A stretch of DNA of 64,000 bases from Halichondria panicea (GCF_963675165.1 NC_087381.1:1488001-1552000), one strand, 5' to 3'. Shown: positions 9,552 through 20,519, counted from the stretch's first letter. Made by a program: numbers and translations. Notes: generated by a model from the letters alone, not told the origin.

Positions 9552-11504
9552 ATGGAGTTCCTTTACCTACTATTGTTAACTCTCTCTTCCCATCTTATGA
9601 TTGCTACTGCTAATTCTTCACCAGTAGAAGCAAACACTGAAGCAGTGGATAACAATACTTGCTGGACAAAGATACAAATACCATGTGAAACTTTATCAAC
9701 GACACAAAATGGTTTAATAAGAAGAGGTATCAGCTCAGAGAAGTTCATTGGCTCAAAGGTAATCGAAGATCATGACATGGATTGTTATCCATGGATGTTT
9801 CGTAATCCCATAAATGGAAAATGTGAATGTAGTAACATTCCACTTCACTCTGTACTATGTGATGTTGAAATCAGCAGGACATCCATTCTTGATTGCTATT
9901 GTATGACTTACGATAGTGAGAGCAATGAAACTCAACTAGGAAGATGTGTGTATGGTTGCGGACATAAAACAGACACTGTCTTTTATACACTTCCAAATAG
10001 CACAGACGATCTTAATTCATACTCTTGTGGAAGACTGAACCGCGATTCAACACTGTGTGGGCAGTGTCTACCAGGATATTCACCACTCTTGTACTCGTAT
10101 GAAATGAAATGCATGAACTGCACGGGAGAGAACATGACCTACAACTGGATCAAGTACATAGCAGTTGCTTACATTCCATTAACATTTTTCTTTTTCTTTG
10201 TCGTAATCTTTAAATTTAACGGAAATTCTCCTTTGCTAAAGTTGTTCATTAGTGTGTCCCAGGGAATCTCTTCACCCATTGCGGCAAGAGCTTTTCTTTC
10301 AGTTGTTTCAAGGAAAGCTTATATTGAGAATTTCACTAGTGCTTTAGGTAGCTTCTATGGTATCTGGAATTTGGATTTCTTTCGTACCGTCATTCCACCT
10401 ATTTGTGCAATGGACATTAGTCAAATACAAGTGTTTGCTTTGGATTATGCTATTGCCTTTTATCCATTGGTACTGGTTATTCTGACTTACTTTCTCATTA
10501 GTTTGCATAGCCGTGATGTACGTATAGTTGTTTGGTTGTGGAGACCTTTTCATAAGGTTTTCGGTTTAGTTAGTCAAAGCTGGGATATGGAAGGGTCGAT
10601 TGTGAATGCTTTTGCTACCTTCTTTTTACTCTCCTACTTAAAGATTCTCAACACTACTACTGATTTGCTAATATTTACGAAAATGTATGTACTGAAAGAC
10701 AACAACAAAGAATACGCTAAAAAGCACGTACTTTACTATGATGCCACAGTAGAATACTTGGGACAAGAACATCTTCCGTACGCAATAGTAGCTTTGTTTG
10801 TCGGAGTTTTCATTGTAATACTTCCTATAGTGTTTCTGATTGTATATCCAATGAAATGGTTTCAGAAATTTCTCAATGCTTTGAAAATTCAGCGTCAACG
10901 CCTTGACATGTTTGTCAACTGCTACCAAGGTTACTACAAGGACGGAACAAATGGTACCAGAGATTATCGATGGTTTTCTGTGTCATACTTCATATTTCAG
11001 CTGATTATGTTCATACTATTCACAGTCACGCAAAGTATCTATTGTTTTTCTATTGGAGCGTTATTCACAGTTACTCTCATATTTATGCACCTTTCATTAC
11101 GACCATACAAGGAAGAATTCAAAGTTTATGACATAACAGATGCCTTCATGCTACTAAGTATGAGTGGAGTGTTCATTATGGCAATCGCAGGAGATGAAGC
11201 TGACATCAAAGCTTCTTACTTCAGTACATTTTCTTATTCATTTCTAGCACTCCTTGGAATTATCCCGATAATCTACTTTCTTGTAGTAACTATTTGGTGG
11301 CTCCTGGTAAAGAAACAACTCAAAACTTGGTGCATCAGCAAACTTCGTAGCTTTCGAGCTCAGCCTGAAATCCCACAAATTGAAGAGTCGTTTTCAGACA
11401 GTGATATTCCACACAGGTTGGAAAATCCATCAGATTACTCATCACCAAATACCCCACTGATTTCTGCCACTGGAAAAGATGCAAAGTATGGCTCCGTTGC
11501 TTGA
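9552..11504 (+). CDS. Array copy 4 (reference): signal peptide, Cys-rich ectodomain, 8-9 TM protein, 650 aa
   Basis: Single exon. Residues 1-21 form a signal peptide (MEFLYLLLLTLSS). Residues 22-197 form an ectodomain with 15 Cys (37, 45, 78, 91, 93, 103, 115, 117, 132, 136, 159, 169, 172, 187, 190), including CGQCLPGYSP and CMNCTG. Sequons lie at about 34, 125, 149, 189 and 194. Hydrophobic segments by eye: 199-221, 292-318, 349-376, 409-432, 476-492, 496-515, 529-547 and 560-586, plus a weak one at 228-255. The loop at 455-470 holds NCYQGYYKDGTNGT. The tail 587-650 is basic, then Ser/acidic (EESFSDSD). An 8-TM count puts the tail outside and 9 TM puts it inside. A plasma-membrane receptor or channel-like role is inference. 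I recognise no named family with confidence. Confidence 0.9.
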   Translation: MEFLYLLLLTLSSHLMIATANSSPVEANTEAVDNNTCWTKIQIPCETLSTTQNGLIRRGISSEKFIGSKVIEDHDMDCYPWMFRNPINGKCECSNIPLHSVLCDVEISRTSILDCYCMTYDSESNETQLGRCVYGCGHKTDTVFYTLPNSTDDLNSYSCGRLNRDSTLCGQCLPGYSPLLYSYEMKCMNCTGENMTYNWIKYIAVAYIPLTFFFFFVVIFKFNGNSPLLKLFISVSQGISSPIAARAFLSVVSRKAYIENFTSALGSFYGIWNLDFFRTVIPPICAMDISQIQVFALDYAIAFYPLVLVILTYFLISLHSRDVRIVVWLWRPFHKVFGLVSQSWDMEGSIVNAFATFFLLSYLKILNTTTDLLIFTKMYVLKDNNKEYAKKHVLYYDATVEYLGQEHLPYAIVALFVGVFIVILPIVFLIVYPMKWFQKFLNALKIQRQRLDMFVNCYQGYYKDGTNGTRDYRWFSVSYFIFQLIMFILFTVTQSIYCFSIGALFTVTLIFMHLSLRPYKEEFKVYDITDAFMLLSMSGVFIMAIAGDEADIKASYFSTFSYSFLALLGIIPIIYFLVVTIWWLLVKKQLKTWCISKLRSFRAQPEIPQIEESFSDSDIPHRLENPSDYSSPNTPLISATGKDAKYGSVA

Positions 11505-12390
11505 AGTGTCATTCCAGAGCCATGGTTGTAATGCTAAAGTTGACTGTACGGAAAGTGTAGCTTCCCTTCACATACAAGTATATAGGTGTTTGTGCACAGT
11601 GCACAACTATAGTGGTAGAGACAGCATGTCATAATTATTAATTTTCCTAGAGCACTACAGTGCAAAACCCTCAGTGTTAGTCGAGGTTGAATAGCTTTAT
11701 AAGTGACAGAAAATATAGTTATTGTTACTGCATGAGTCATCATGTAATAATTCAGTATCATATATATAGTTGATGTACAATTCTTGCAACTTTATATTGT
11801 TCTACTATATTATAGGTAGTCCACCAGTATTGAGTTTTCACATGGAAATAACAGGGCTCCTCCACATGGTATACGTGCATGTATGGAATGTGCTTGGCTA
11901 AGATTGACTTAGTCTCATGTACCTCAGATGTAATGTTTTGTTACTACTATAATTTATTGATCATTTGTTTCGTGCATATGTATAGCCTCGTTCGGCCTGG
12001 GAACAAGGCTAATGCTAATTAATCTTAAAAAATTGAGATTCTCGTGTGATATCTCCTCTGGTACATGTTTGCATGGCGAAAACGCGTTCGAAAATGAATA
12101 TCATTAAGTACAATGAAAATCTTAGCAGCACTTAGCAGTTTGACATAGCATAATTTTTACATAGCTAGAATCCGCATAGTAAGACGCCCCATCCCCGCAT
12201 GTGCTCCTGGTATACGCTAAGAGACTTTTTATGACAAATTGGTTTAGTACCTCGTATATAGTCTGTCTGAACATAGTATTAGCAAGATTGTTGAAACTCA
12301 CCGTCACTGCATATATCAATGGGTTTTATTCTCAATACTGCATGTTTATGTAGCAATCAGTTAATTGCAGTCCTTGCATGCTTATATAAT
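11505..12390 (+). other. 3' flank duplicated with 6232-7064; no gene seen
   Basis: Same blocks in the same order as after the copy at 4277, with a few substitutions and short indels. Duplicate identity continues through the MITE to about 12710. Confidence 0.6.
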
Positions 12391-12602
12391 ATACCGTATA
12401 GCAGGTAATTTTCATGCGGCAAAATATTCGTGGTTTTCGTGATTGACGGTCTGACCACGAATATTTTACCCACGAATGAAGCGACCTTGCCTACCTTTAC
12501 CTGCAGTGCAAGCAGCAACCACGAAAACATTATCTACCAAATGGCTAAATACTGCTCAACCACGAATATTTTGTCCTCCAAAAATTACCCGCTAGACGGT
12601 AT
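12391..12602. repeat. 212-bp MITE (ATACCG family), complete
   Basis: Ends ATACCGTATAGCAGGTAATT and CCCGCTAGACGGTAT. Carried in the same duplicated block as 7065-7276, so the insertion predates that duplication. Confidence 0.8.
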
Positions 12603-12724
12603 AGCATTTTAAATTAGTGACATCTTGTAATAATTATTAATGGTATACACACAGCGGAATTTTCATGATGGTATTACGCAATGTAGCGTAAGGATATAAT
12701 TTAGCCCTTAGCTCAGCTATAACT

Positions 12725-13283
12725 ATCCGTCTAGAAAAACATTTGCAATGTGAAAAATTGCTAGGATTGGCCAGGGGAACCACAAAAAAGCGTGGAAACA
12801 AGAAATCAGACGAGAGCATAACTCCAATCCGTTACAACGTCAATCACATGTACTGGTAGTTTCCCATGTTTTCCCAGCCAATAATATGCCATGCAATTTT
12901 TACTGGTGGAGTGATGACAAATCCCTATATATTTATTATACATCCATTTTGGAATGTGCGGGCACATAATCATGATGATTTGTGATGAATTGATGTTCCT
13001 AATACATGCAGTGTTGAGCACAGGTATACACACAGTACATCCATGCGTAGTAACATGCACGGGACCGTACTGGTGACCTGCATGGAATGATGTGGTGGAT
13101 GGAAGCTGGTAGATAGATCTGGAACACTGTCTATTATTTAATATACTATGTATTGTACATGTTCATGATGTTGTAACGGATTGGAGTTATGCTCTCGTCT
13201 GATTTCTTGTTTCCACGCTTTTTTGTGGTTCCCCTGGCCAATCCTAGCAATTTTTCACATTGCAAATGTTTTTCTAGTCGGAT
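12725..13283. mobile_element. 559-bp element with about 115-bp terminal inverted repeats (ATCCG/CGGAT tips)
   Basis: The left arm from 12725 (ATCCGTCTAGAAAAACATTT) through TCCGTTACAACGTCAA reappears reverse-complemented at 13171-13283. The interior (CATGCGTAGTAACATGC, CATTCCAAAATGG) has no protein gene. A second full copy is at 44496-45042 in opposite orientation, and a right-end fragment is at 56260-56479. Long inverted ends without a transposase point to a non-autonomous DNA transposon. Confidence 0.8.
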
Positions 13284-14102
13284 TCCCTTTCTTTTTCAGT
13301 ACAGTTTACGTATCATGACATGCATAAGTGGAACGTCAAGAGGCAGTACAGAAGTTCAAGAAGAGAAGACAGGACTAATCAGATATCTTCTCTGGACTAA
13401 TAATAATGAGCTATTATAATTAATAAATTATAGTAATGAGTAATATTGCTTGTATGTTGAATTTGTGAATCAGTATTAAATGACAGCCATTTTAAGAGCA
13501 TGCCTGTCAGAGAAAGGGAGCTAGAGCTGAACAGTGTGAAGAAAAGCAACACCTCAGGCTCTGGAAAAGCTGATTTAGGCACGGTTTATTAGCCACGCCT
13601 ATCTATTATTAATTGGCCACAACGCAATAAAATTATTGCTGAGTCATTAAAGATGGCGGAATTGTCTAGGTAAGAGAAATAGAGACTGGGAGGTCATCTG
13701 CCTCGGGAAGCAATCGCAAATCTGAAGAAGCGCTTTGTAATCCAGGTTGTAGTCGTTTGGAAACCCTGTGCAGAATGTCCTGGAGATGGCTGTACTTGGA
13801 GCAAATGCTGGGCAAGAAACTTGCTCACTTACTTAGTCAGTCAACAAAGAGCGGTGAAACGTCGAAATAGTACAATTTTTAAAATGACAATATTCATTCA
13901 TTAAAATGTTCATGGATTATGAAATGAGAGATACAAAGAGAGAAAAGGCTAAATAAACTATCTGTCTAGCCAGTTCCTTGATGTGGCCTTTCCCTGCAGA
14001 GATAGAACAGTTTGAACATGAGTCAAAATAATTGAAATATTGCTAAACATGGGCAAACCCACTGCCAATCCATATGTAAAACCTACTGGTTTTACTAATA
14101 TT
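13284..14102 (+). repeat. 819-bp block present inverted at 43654-44495
   Basis: Continues outward from the inverted-end element, and the same combination occurs in reverse at 43654-45042; a partial third copy is at 54031-54294. It contains ATGGCGGAATTGTCTAG followed by GTAAGAG at 13653-13676, which looks like a tiny first exon with a splice donor and is kept in the second copy. No longer reading frame is credible. Confidence 0.7.
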
Positions 14103-14293
14103 ATCCTATTTGGGCTTAATTGAATGCATATACACAAGTTGACTATTTCAGTTGATTGACTATTTCAGTTTACTATACATACAGACGAAAGAAAACAAAG
14201 TATTCATAATTAAAATTCCGTGCAATACATAAATGAAACATTCTAATATTGTTTACTGTTTCACTTTCATCTCCAAAATAATATACTTTACCA

Positions 14294-14361
14294 GGTGCTC
14301 TACTAAATAGGCTTACGCTTACCGAATAGAGAACAAGATCCCTCAGTTATAAGATTTAGAT
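14294..14361 (+). promoter_or_regulatory. Flank type A conserved 5' block
   Basis: GGTGCTCTACTAAATAGG to AAGATTTAGAT, abutting the ATG. Further upstream (about 14100-14290) the sequence also matches, inverted, the upstream region of copy 1 at 1450-1650, including a doubled GACTATTTCAGTTGATT motif. Confidence 0.45.
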
Positions 14362-16305
14362 ATGGAGTTCTATTACCTCTTAATGTTAACAACCTCCTCT
14401 CATCTTGTGATTGCTACTGCTAATTCTGTACCAGTAGAAGCAAACACTGAAGCAGTGGATAACAATACTTGCTGGACAACAGTACAAATACCCTGTGAAA
14501 CTTCACCAACCACACAAACTGGTTTAATAAAAGATCTCAGCTCAAAGAAGTCTATTGGTTCAACAGTGATCGAAGATCATTACCTGGATTGTTATCCTTG
14601 GATGTTTCGTAATTCAACAAATGGAAAATGTGAATGTAGTAACATTCCATATCGCTCTGTACTATGTGATGTTGAAATCAGCAGGACATCCATTCTTGAT
14701 TGCTATTGTATGACTTACGATAGTGAGAGCAATGAAACTCAACTAGGAAGATGTGTGTATGGTTGCGGACATAAAACGGACACTGTGTTTTATCCACTTC
14801 CAAATAACACAGACAATCTTAATTCATACTCTTGTGGAAATATGAACCGCGATTCAACACTGTGTGGGAAGTGTCTACCAGGATATTCACCACTCTTGTA
14901 CTCATATGAAATGAAATGCATGAACTGTACGGGAGAGAGTATGACCTACAATTGGATCAAGTACATAGCAGTTGCTTACATTCCATTAACATTTTTCTTT
15001 TTCTTCATTGTCATGTTTAAATTTAACGGAACTTATCCTTTGCTGAAGTTGTTCATTGGCTTGTCCCAAGGAATCTTTTCACCTATAGCCTCAAGAGCTT
15101 TTCTTTCCATTGTTTCAAAGAAATTAGTTTATATTGAAAAATTTACTAGAGCTTTAGGTAGCTTTTATGGTATCTGGAATTTGGATTTCTTTCGTACCGT
15201 CATTCCACCTATTTGTGCAATGGACATTAGTCAAATACAAGTGTTTGCTTTGGATTATGCTATTGCCTTTTATCCATTGGTACTGGTTATTCTGACTTAC
15301 TTTCTCATTAGTTTGCATAGCCGTGATGTGCGTATAGTTGTTTGGTTGTGGAGACCTTTTCATAAAGTTTTCAATTTAGTTGGTCAAAACTGGGATATGG
15401 AAGGATCGATTGTGAATGCTTTTGCTACCTTCTTTTTACTCTCCTACTTAAAATTTCTCAACACTACTGTTGATTTGCTAATATTTACTAGAATGTATGT
15501 ACTGAAGCCGAACAGCAAAGAATATGTTATAAAGCATGTACTTTACTATGATGCCACAGTGGAATTCTTTGGACATGACCATCTTCCGTATGCAATAGTA
15601 GCTTTGTTTGTCGGAGTTTTTGTTGTAATACTTCCTATAGTGTTTCTGATTGTATATCCAATGAAATGGTTCCAGAAATGTCTCAATGTTTTGAAAATTC
15701 AACGTCAACGTCTTGACATGTTTGTCAACTGCTACCAAGGTTACTACAAGGATGGAACGAATGGTACCAGAGATTATCGATGGTTTTCTGTGGCATACTT
15801 TCTTCTTCAGATGATTCTGTTCGTACTATTCTCAGTCTCGCTAAGTATCTATTGTTTTTCTATTGGAGTGTTATTCACAATTACCCTCATGTTTATGCAA
15901 CTTTCATTACGACCATACAAGGAAGAATTCAAAGTGTATAACATAACAGATGCTTTCATGCTGCTGATTCTTAGTGGAGTGTTTATTATGGCAATCGCAG
16001 GAGATGAAGCTGGCATCAAAGCTTCCTACTTCAGTACATTTTCTTATTCGGTACTAGCACTCATTGCAATTTTCCCGATGATCTACTTTTTTGTAGTAAC
16101 TATTTGGTGGCTCTTGATAAAGAAACAACTCAAAACTTGGTGCATTAGCAAATTTCGTAGCTTTCGTGCTCAACCAGAAATCCCACAAATTGATGAGTCA
16201 TTTTCGGAGAGTAATATTCTAGAGAATCCATCAGATTACTCATCATCAAATACCCCGCTGATTTCTGCCCCAGGAAAAGATTCAAAGTATGGCTCTGTTG
16301 CTTAA
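14362..16305 (+). CDS. Array copy 5: multi-pass membrane protein, 647 aa
   Basis: Open throughout with the family architecture. Specific features: signal peptide MEFYYLLMLTTSSHLV; variable ectodomain stretch TTVQIPCETSPTTQ and KDLSSKKSIGST; loss of the NMT sequon before TM1 (GESMTYNW); the VSKKLVYIEKF variant after TM1, one residue longer than usual; TM5 read as VAYFLLQMILFVLFSV; and a 3-residue deletion in the tail (SESNILENPS in place of DIPHRLENPS). It ends GSVA. Copies 1 and 3 are its nearest relatives in the N-terminal third. It forms a two-gene unit with the next copy, parallel to copies 3 and 4. Confidence 0.9.
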   Translation: MEFYYLLMLTTSSHLVIATANSVPVEANTEAVDNNTCWTTVQIPCETSPTTQTGLIKDLSSKKSIGSTVIEDHYLDCYPWMFRNSTNGKCECSNIPYRSVLCDVEISRTSILDCYCMTYDSESNETQLGRCVYGCGHKTDTVFYPLPNNTDNLNSYSCGNMNRDSTLCGKCLPGYSPLLYSYEMKCMNCTGESMTYNWIKYIAVAYIPLTFFFFFIVMFKFNGTYPLLKLFIGLSQGIFSPIASRAFLSIVSKKLVYIEKFTRALGSFYGIWNLDFFRTVIPPICAMDISQIQVFALDYAIAFYPLVLVILTYFLISLHSRDVRIVVWLWRPFHKVFNLVGQNWDMEGSIVNAFATFFLLSYLKFLNTTVDLLIFTRMYVLKPNSKEYVIKHVLYYDATVEFFGHDHLPYAIVALFVGVFVVILPIVFLIVYPMKWFQKCLNVLKIQRQRLDMFVNCYQGYYKDGTNGTRDYRWFSVAYFLLQMILFVLFSVSLSIYCFSIGVLFTITLMFMQLSLRPYKEEFKVYNITDAFMLLILSGVFIMAIAGDEAGIKASYFSTFSYSVLALIAIFPMIYFFVVTIWWLLIKKQLKTWCISKFRSFRAQPEIPQIDESFSESNILENPSDYSSSNTPLISAPGKDSKYGSVA

Positions 16306-17367
16306 TTGTGCTGTATAGCCATGATTGTATGCTGAGTAGTAGAGTGTACTGTCTGAAAGTGTAGCTTAAGCCTACACAAATAGGTGTTTGTGCACAGTGC
16401 ACAGTACATGCATATATAGAGACTATGTTTTTGTGTTCTTAAAAACTATATAGAGCGTACTAAACTAAAGTGCAGTGTTATTTGGATTCTATTTTGGTAT
16501 GGGAACGTATGCTGAAATAGTTATGGGTGTGAGCAGCCTCCACTACACACATTGCCTATGGCTATCTATAGTGCTATTAAATGAAGTTGTAGGCTCCAAA
16601 AGAGTGTCATGTATATTATAGAGCACGTGTAGTGCATGCACACAACGATAAAATAATGTTGATAAAACATTCAGCTATAAATATAATTATTATATTATAT
16701 ACACAAGAGTACATGTACTCCTGATATGAACTTATTTGTGGACCCACTATAGCTATATTACAAGTATTCAGGCCTGGTATAGTATGATGAAAGCACCGCG
16801 GGTGCTGATACCTCGGCGGATGAATCAAAGCTACATAACATAAAGCCATAGGTATTGCTAATACACACGTGATACCATTTGTCACGACAGAAGAGATTTA
16901 AAGGTAAAGAACCTGCAGCATACAAGCTGAGACCCACACATGAGAAGCAAATGTTGTTGGCTGTTTTATACAGTTAACATAATAAATGCATGTCGCAGGA
17001 AAAAAACATGTACTATAGTGCACTTGACTTGTGTATACAACCGTTTTGACAACAGCAAAATTGATCAGTTAGTTCCACAACAACATTCTTTTCTACCCTC
17101 TTTCTATCCCGAGTCCCCAACACTCACTCCACTGGAATGCTGATATATGTGTTACACCGGCCTGTCCGTATCAACATTCTACACACGAAAACAAGTTTGA
17201 TACGACAAACAAGTAAACCATAAAAATTATAGTCTATCTACGAACTATTGTATTGTTCGAACAATCAGTATTAATAGTCCATTTTGAATTTATTTGGGAC
17301 CACTATCATAAAGCTATTTAGCCACGCTGGTAAAATGTACTCTCCCAAAACGAGCCATATCATAAAT
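16306..17367 (+). other. Intergenic block paired with 8308-9345; no gene seen
   Basis: Matches the spacer between copies 3 and 4 with small indels. Short frames here differ between the two versions and are not conserved. Confidence 0.6.
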
Positions 17368-17385
17368 GAACTATCAAGTGAAATA
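17368..17385 (+). promoter_or_regulatory. Flank type B box GAACTATCAAGTGAAATA
   Basis: About 202 bp before the ATG at 17570, with the same neighbours as at 9346. Proposed as a shared cis element from recurrence only. Confidence 0.35.
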
Positions 17386-17569
17386 CAGACTCTATATTTT
17401 CAACTTCATTCCTTACATGCAGGAGGTGCTTGCTAGTAGATTATTATTTTATAAACTATATTCAACTTCATTCACAATCTTATCATGTGCAGGTGTCACT
17501 ATAGTGGACTTACCCCTACTCCATGAATGTAGAGAACAATAATTATTATAGTCAGTCTAAGAGATAGAT

Positions 17570-19522
17570 ATGGAGTTCCTTTACCTACTATTGTTAACTC
17601 TCTCTTCCCATCTTATGATTGCTACTGCTAATTCTTTACCAGTAGAAGCAAACACTGAAGCAGTGTATAACAATACTTGCTGGACAAAGATACAAATACC
17701 CTGTGAAACTTTATCAATGACACAAAATGGTTTAATAAGAAGAGGTATCAGCTCAGAGAAATTCATTGGCTCAAAGGTAATCGAAAATCATGACATGGAT
17801 TGTTATCCTTGGATGTTTCGTAATCCCATAAATGGAAAATGTGAATGTAGTAACATTCCACATCACTCTGTACTATGTGATGTTGAAATCAGCAGGACAT
17901 CCATTCTTGACTGCTATTGTATGACTTATGATAGTGAGAGCAATGAAACTCAACTAGGAAGATGTGTGTATGGTTGCGGACATAAAACAGACACTGTCTT
18001 TTATACACTTCCAAATAACACAGATGATCTTAATTCATACTCTTGTGGAAGACTGAACCGTGATTCAACACTGTGTGGGAAGTGTCTACCAGGATATTCA
18101 CCACTCTTGTACTCGTATGAAACGAAATGCATGAACTGTACGGGAGAGAACATGACCTACAACTGGATCAAGTACATAGCAGTTGCTTACATTCCATTAA
18201 CATTTTTCTTTTTCTTTGTCGTAATCTTTAAATTTAACGGAAATTCTCCTTTGCTGAAGTTGTTCATTAGTGTGTCCCAGGGAATCTTTTCACCCATAGC
18301 GGCAAGAGCTTTTCTTTCAGTTGTTTCAAGGAAAGCTTATATTCAGAATTTAACTAAAGCTTTAGGTAGCTTTTATGGTATCTGGAATTTGGATTTCTTT
18401 CGTACTGTCATTCCACCTATTTGTGCGACGGACATTAGTCAAACACAAGTGCTTGCTTTGGATTATGCTATTGCCTTTTATCCATTGGTACTGGTTATTC
18501 TGACTTACTTTCTCATTAGTTTGCATAGCCGTGATGTACGTATAGTTGTTTGGTTGTGGAGACCTTTTCATAAGGTTTTCAGTTTAGTTAGTCAAAGCTG
18601 GGATATAGAAGGGTCGATTGTGAATGCTTTTGCTACCTTCTTTTTACTCTCCTACTTAAAATTTCTCAACACTACTACTGATTTGCTAATATTTACGAAA
18701 ATGTATGTACTGAAAGACAACAGCAAAGAATACGCTAAAAAGGATGTACTTTACTATGATGCCACAGTAGAATACTTGGGACAAGAACATCTTCCGTACG
18801 CAATAGTAGCTTTGTTTGTCGGAGTTTTCATTGTAATACTTCCTATAGTGTTTCTGATTGTATATCCAATGAAATGGTTTCAGAAATGTCTCAATGCTTT
18901 GAAAATTCAGCGTCAACGCCTTGATATGTTTGTCAACTGCTACCAAGGTTACTACAAGGACGGAACAAATGGTACCAGAGATTATCGATGGTTTTCTGTG
19001 TCATACTTCATATTTCAGCTGATTATGTTCGTACTATTCACAGTCACGCAAAGTATCTATTTTTTTTCTATTGGAGCGTTAGTCACAGTTACTCTCATGT
19101 TTATGCACCTCTCATTACGACCATATAAGGAAGAATTCAAAGTGTATGACATAACAGATGCCTTAATGCTACTAAGTATGAGTGGAGTGTTCATTATGGC
19201 AATCGCAGGAGACGAAGCTGGCATCAAAGCTTCCTACTTCAGAACATTTTCTTATTCATTTCTAGCCCTCATTGCAACTGTTCCGATGATCTACTTTCTT
19301 GTAGTAACTATTTGGTGGCTCCTGGTAAAGAAACAATTCAAAACTTGGTGCATCAGCAAACTTCGTAGCTTCCGTACTCCGCCTGAAAATCCACAAATTG
19401 ATGAGTCATTTTCAGAGAGTGATATTCCACACCGGTTAGAAAATCCATCAGATTACTCCTCTCCAAATATCCCACTGATTTCTGCCATTGGAAAAGATGC
19501 AAAGTATGGCTCAGTTGCTTGA
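17570..19522 (+). CDS. Array copy 6: multi-pass membrane protein, 650 aa
   Basis: Closest to the copy at 9552 and of identical length. Differences include AVYNNTCW (D to Y), MTQNGL, IENHDMDC, YETKC before TM1, FSPIAARAF with IQNLTKALG after it, the IYFFS variant that loses the usual Cys in TM6, and a tail reading RTPPENPQIDESF. It ends GSVA, and the TGA is followed by codons that would read SVI in the same frame. Its flanks switch from the type seen after 9552 to the repeat-R1 type, so the 3' side has a different duplication history from the 5' side. Confidence 0.9.
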   Translation: MEFLYLLLLTLSSHLMIATANSLPVEANTEAVYNNTCWTKIQIPCETLSMTQNGLIRRGISSEKFIGSKVIENHDMDCYPWMFRNPINGKCECSNIPHHSVLCDVEISRTSILDCYCMTYDSESNETQLGRCVYGCGHKTDTVFYTLPNNTDDLNSYSCGRLNRDSTLCGKCLPGYSPLLYSYETKCMNCTGENMTYNWIKYIAVAYIPLTFFFFFVVIFKFNGNSPLLKLFISVSQGIFSPIAARAFLSVVSRKAYIQNLTKALGSFYGIWNLDFFRTVIPPICATDISQTQVLALDYAIAFYPLVLVILTYFLISLHSRDVRIVVWLWRPFHKVFSLVSQSWDIEGSIVNAFATFFLLSYLKFLNTTTDLLIFTKMYVLKDNSKEYAKKDVLYYDATVEYLGQEHLPYAIVALFVGVFIVILPIVFLIVYPMKWFQKCLNALKIQRQRLDMFVNCYQGYYKDGTNGTRDYRWFSVSYFIFQLIMFVLFTVTQSIYFFSIGALVTVTLMFMHLSLRPYKEEFKVYDITDALMLLSMSGVFIMAIAGDEAGIKASYFRTFSYSFLALIATVPMIYFLVVTIWWLLVKKQFKTWCISKLRSFRTPPENPQIDESFSESDIPHRLENPSDYSSPNIPLISAIGKDAKYGSVA

Positions 19523-19840
19523 AGTGTCATTCCATGCAGAGCCATGGTTGTAATGCTAAAAAGCTGACTTAGTAGAGTTTACTGGCAGTATATAGTTTTC
19601 TTTCACATACATAGATCACATGCAGAAAGTTGTTGTGTACCTCTGTGAAATCTAATTATTTATAGCTAAATGTACCTTTCAGTTTGTACTTATACTATTA
19701 TGATTGTCCACCTATATACAACTGTCCACTGACATTTGTATATAAGTGTGGGTATTTGTTGTATAGTGCATATAATTATTGTGTGGGTGTAAATCTATTT
19801 ATCAAAATGAAACTACTACACAACAACGAATGACAAATTC

Positions 19841-20519
19841 AGGTGATGTCATTGTATATAGATGAGTAATGGCTTAATGGGTATAATTATAACTCCAGAA
19901 TCACTGTTAAGGATGATGTAATCACTGTCAATTCTCACTACCCTGGAATAAGCGGTTGCTGATCTATATCACTGGTACTATAGTCACTGCTGTATACACA
20001 GGACCATAGATAGCAGGGGGTGGGGCAATTACCCCCTGGCATTCTAGATAGCATTGCAGGATGCATGATAGATGATCCACTATAGCAAAGAAACCTCCCG
20101 CAATTTCAGCTTTAGTAAATGTAATTTTGCTACCTACAAAACTCTATATAGGTACATGCAGTGGATCACAAGCACACTGCATATTATGTTTCCTCTTGTA
20201 TATTAAACCTGATATTACGAAGAAGAAAAAAGGGGCCACCGCTGTAAATCTAAGCTATCTACGGACCTATACTGAGTATCTAGATCTATAATGACAGGCA
20301 AGTATCTTTTATTGATGTTAGTTACTCACAGTCTGTTTGAGTATACAGAAACAAACTTACAAAACGAAAATGAAATTACTATATCCCCACACAGTAAGTT
20401 AGAAAAAAGCAAAGCAACGGATGAGGCTTAAATTTAATGTTGCTTAAAACTGTATTTCATTTTTTTTCTTGTTCTCCCTATAATAATTATAGAGTCAACC
20501 TACACTTAGAATATGCAAA
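19841..20519 (+). repeat. Long intergenic repeat R1 (copy 2)
   Basis: Starts AGGTGATGTCATTGTATATA and keeps the blocks listed for 3226. It stops after TTAGAATATGCAAATT and joins the middle of an array gene, so this copy lacks the promoter part. The 3' flank 19523-19840 matches 34293-34583 and 53246-53554. Confidence 0.7.

Noticed and set aside
10344-10928. Antisense frames of 69 and 86 codons (starting MKRSPQPNN and MVAVDKHVK) recurring inside many copies
   Set aside because: They lie on the opposite strand of the conserved membrane-coding region and recur only because the sense sequence is conserved; no promoter or independent conservation was seen.
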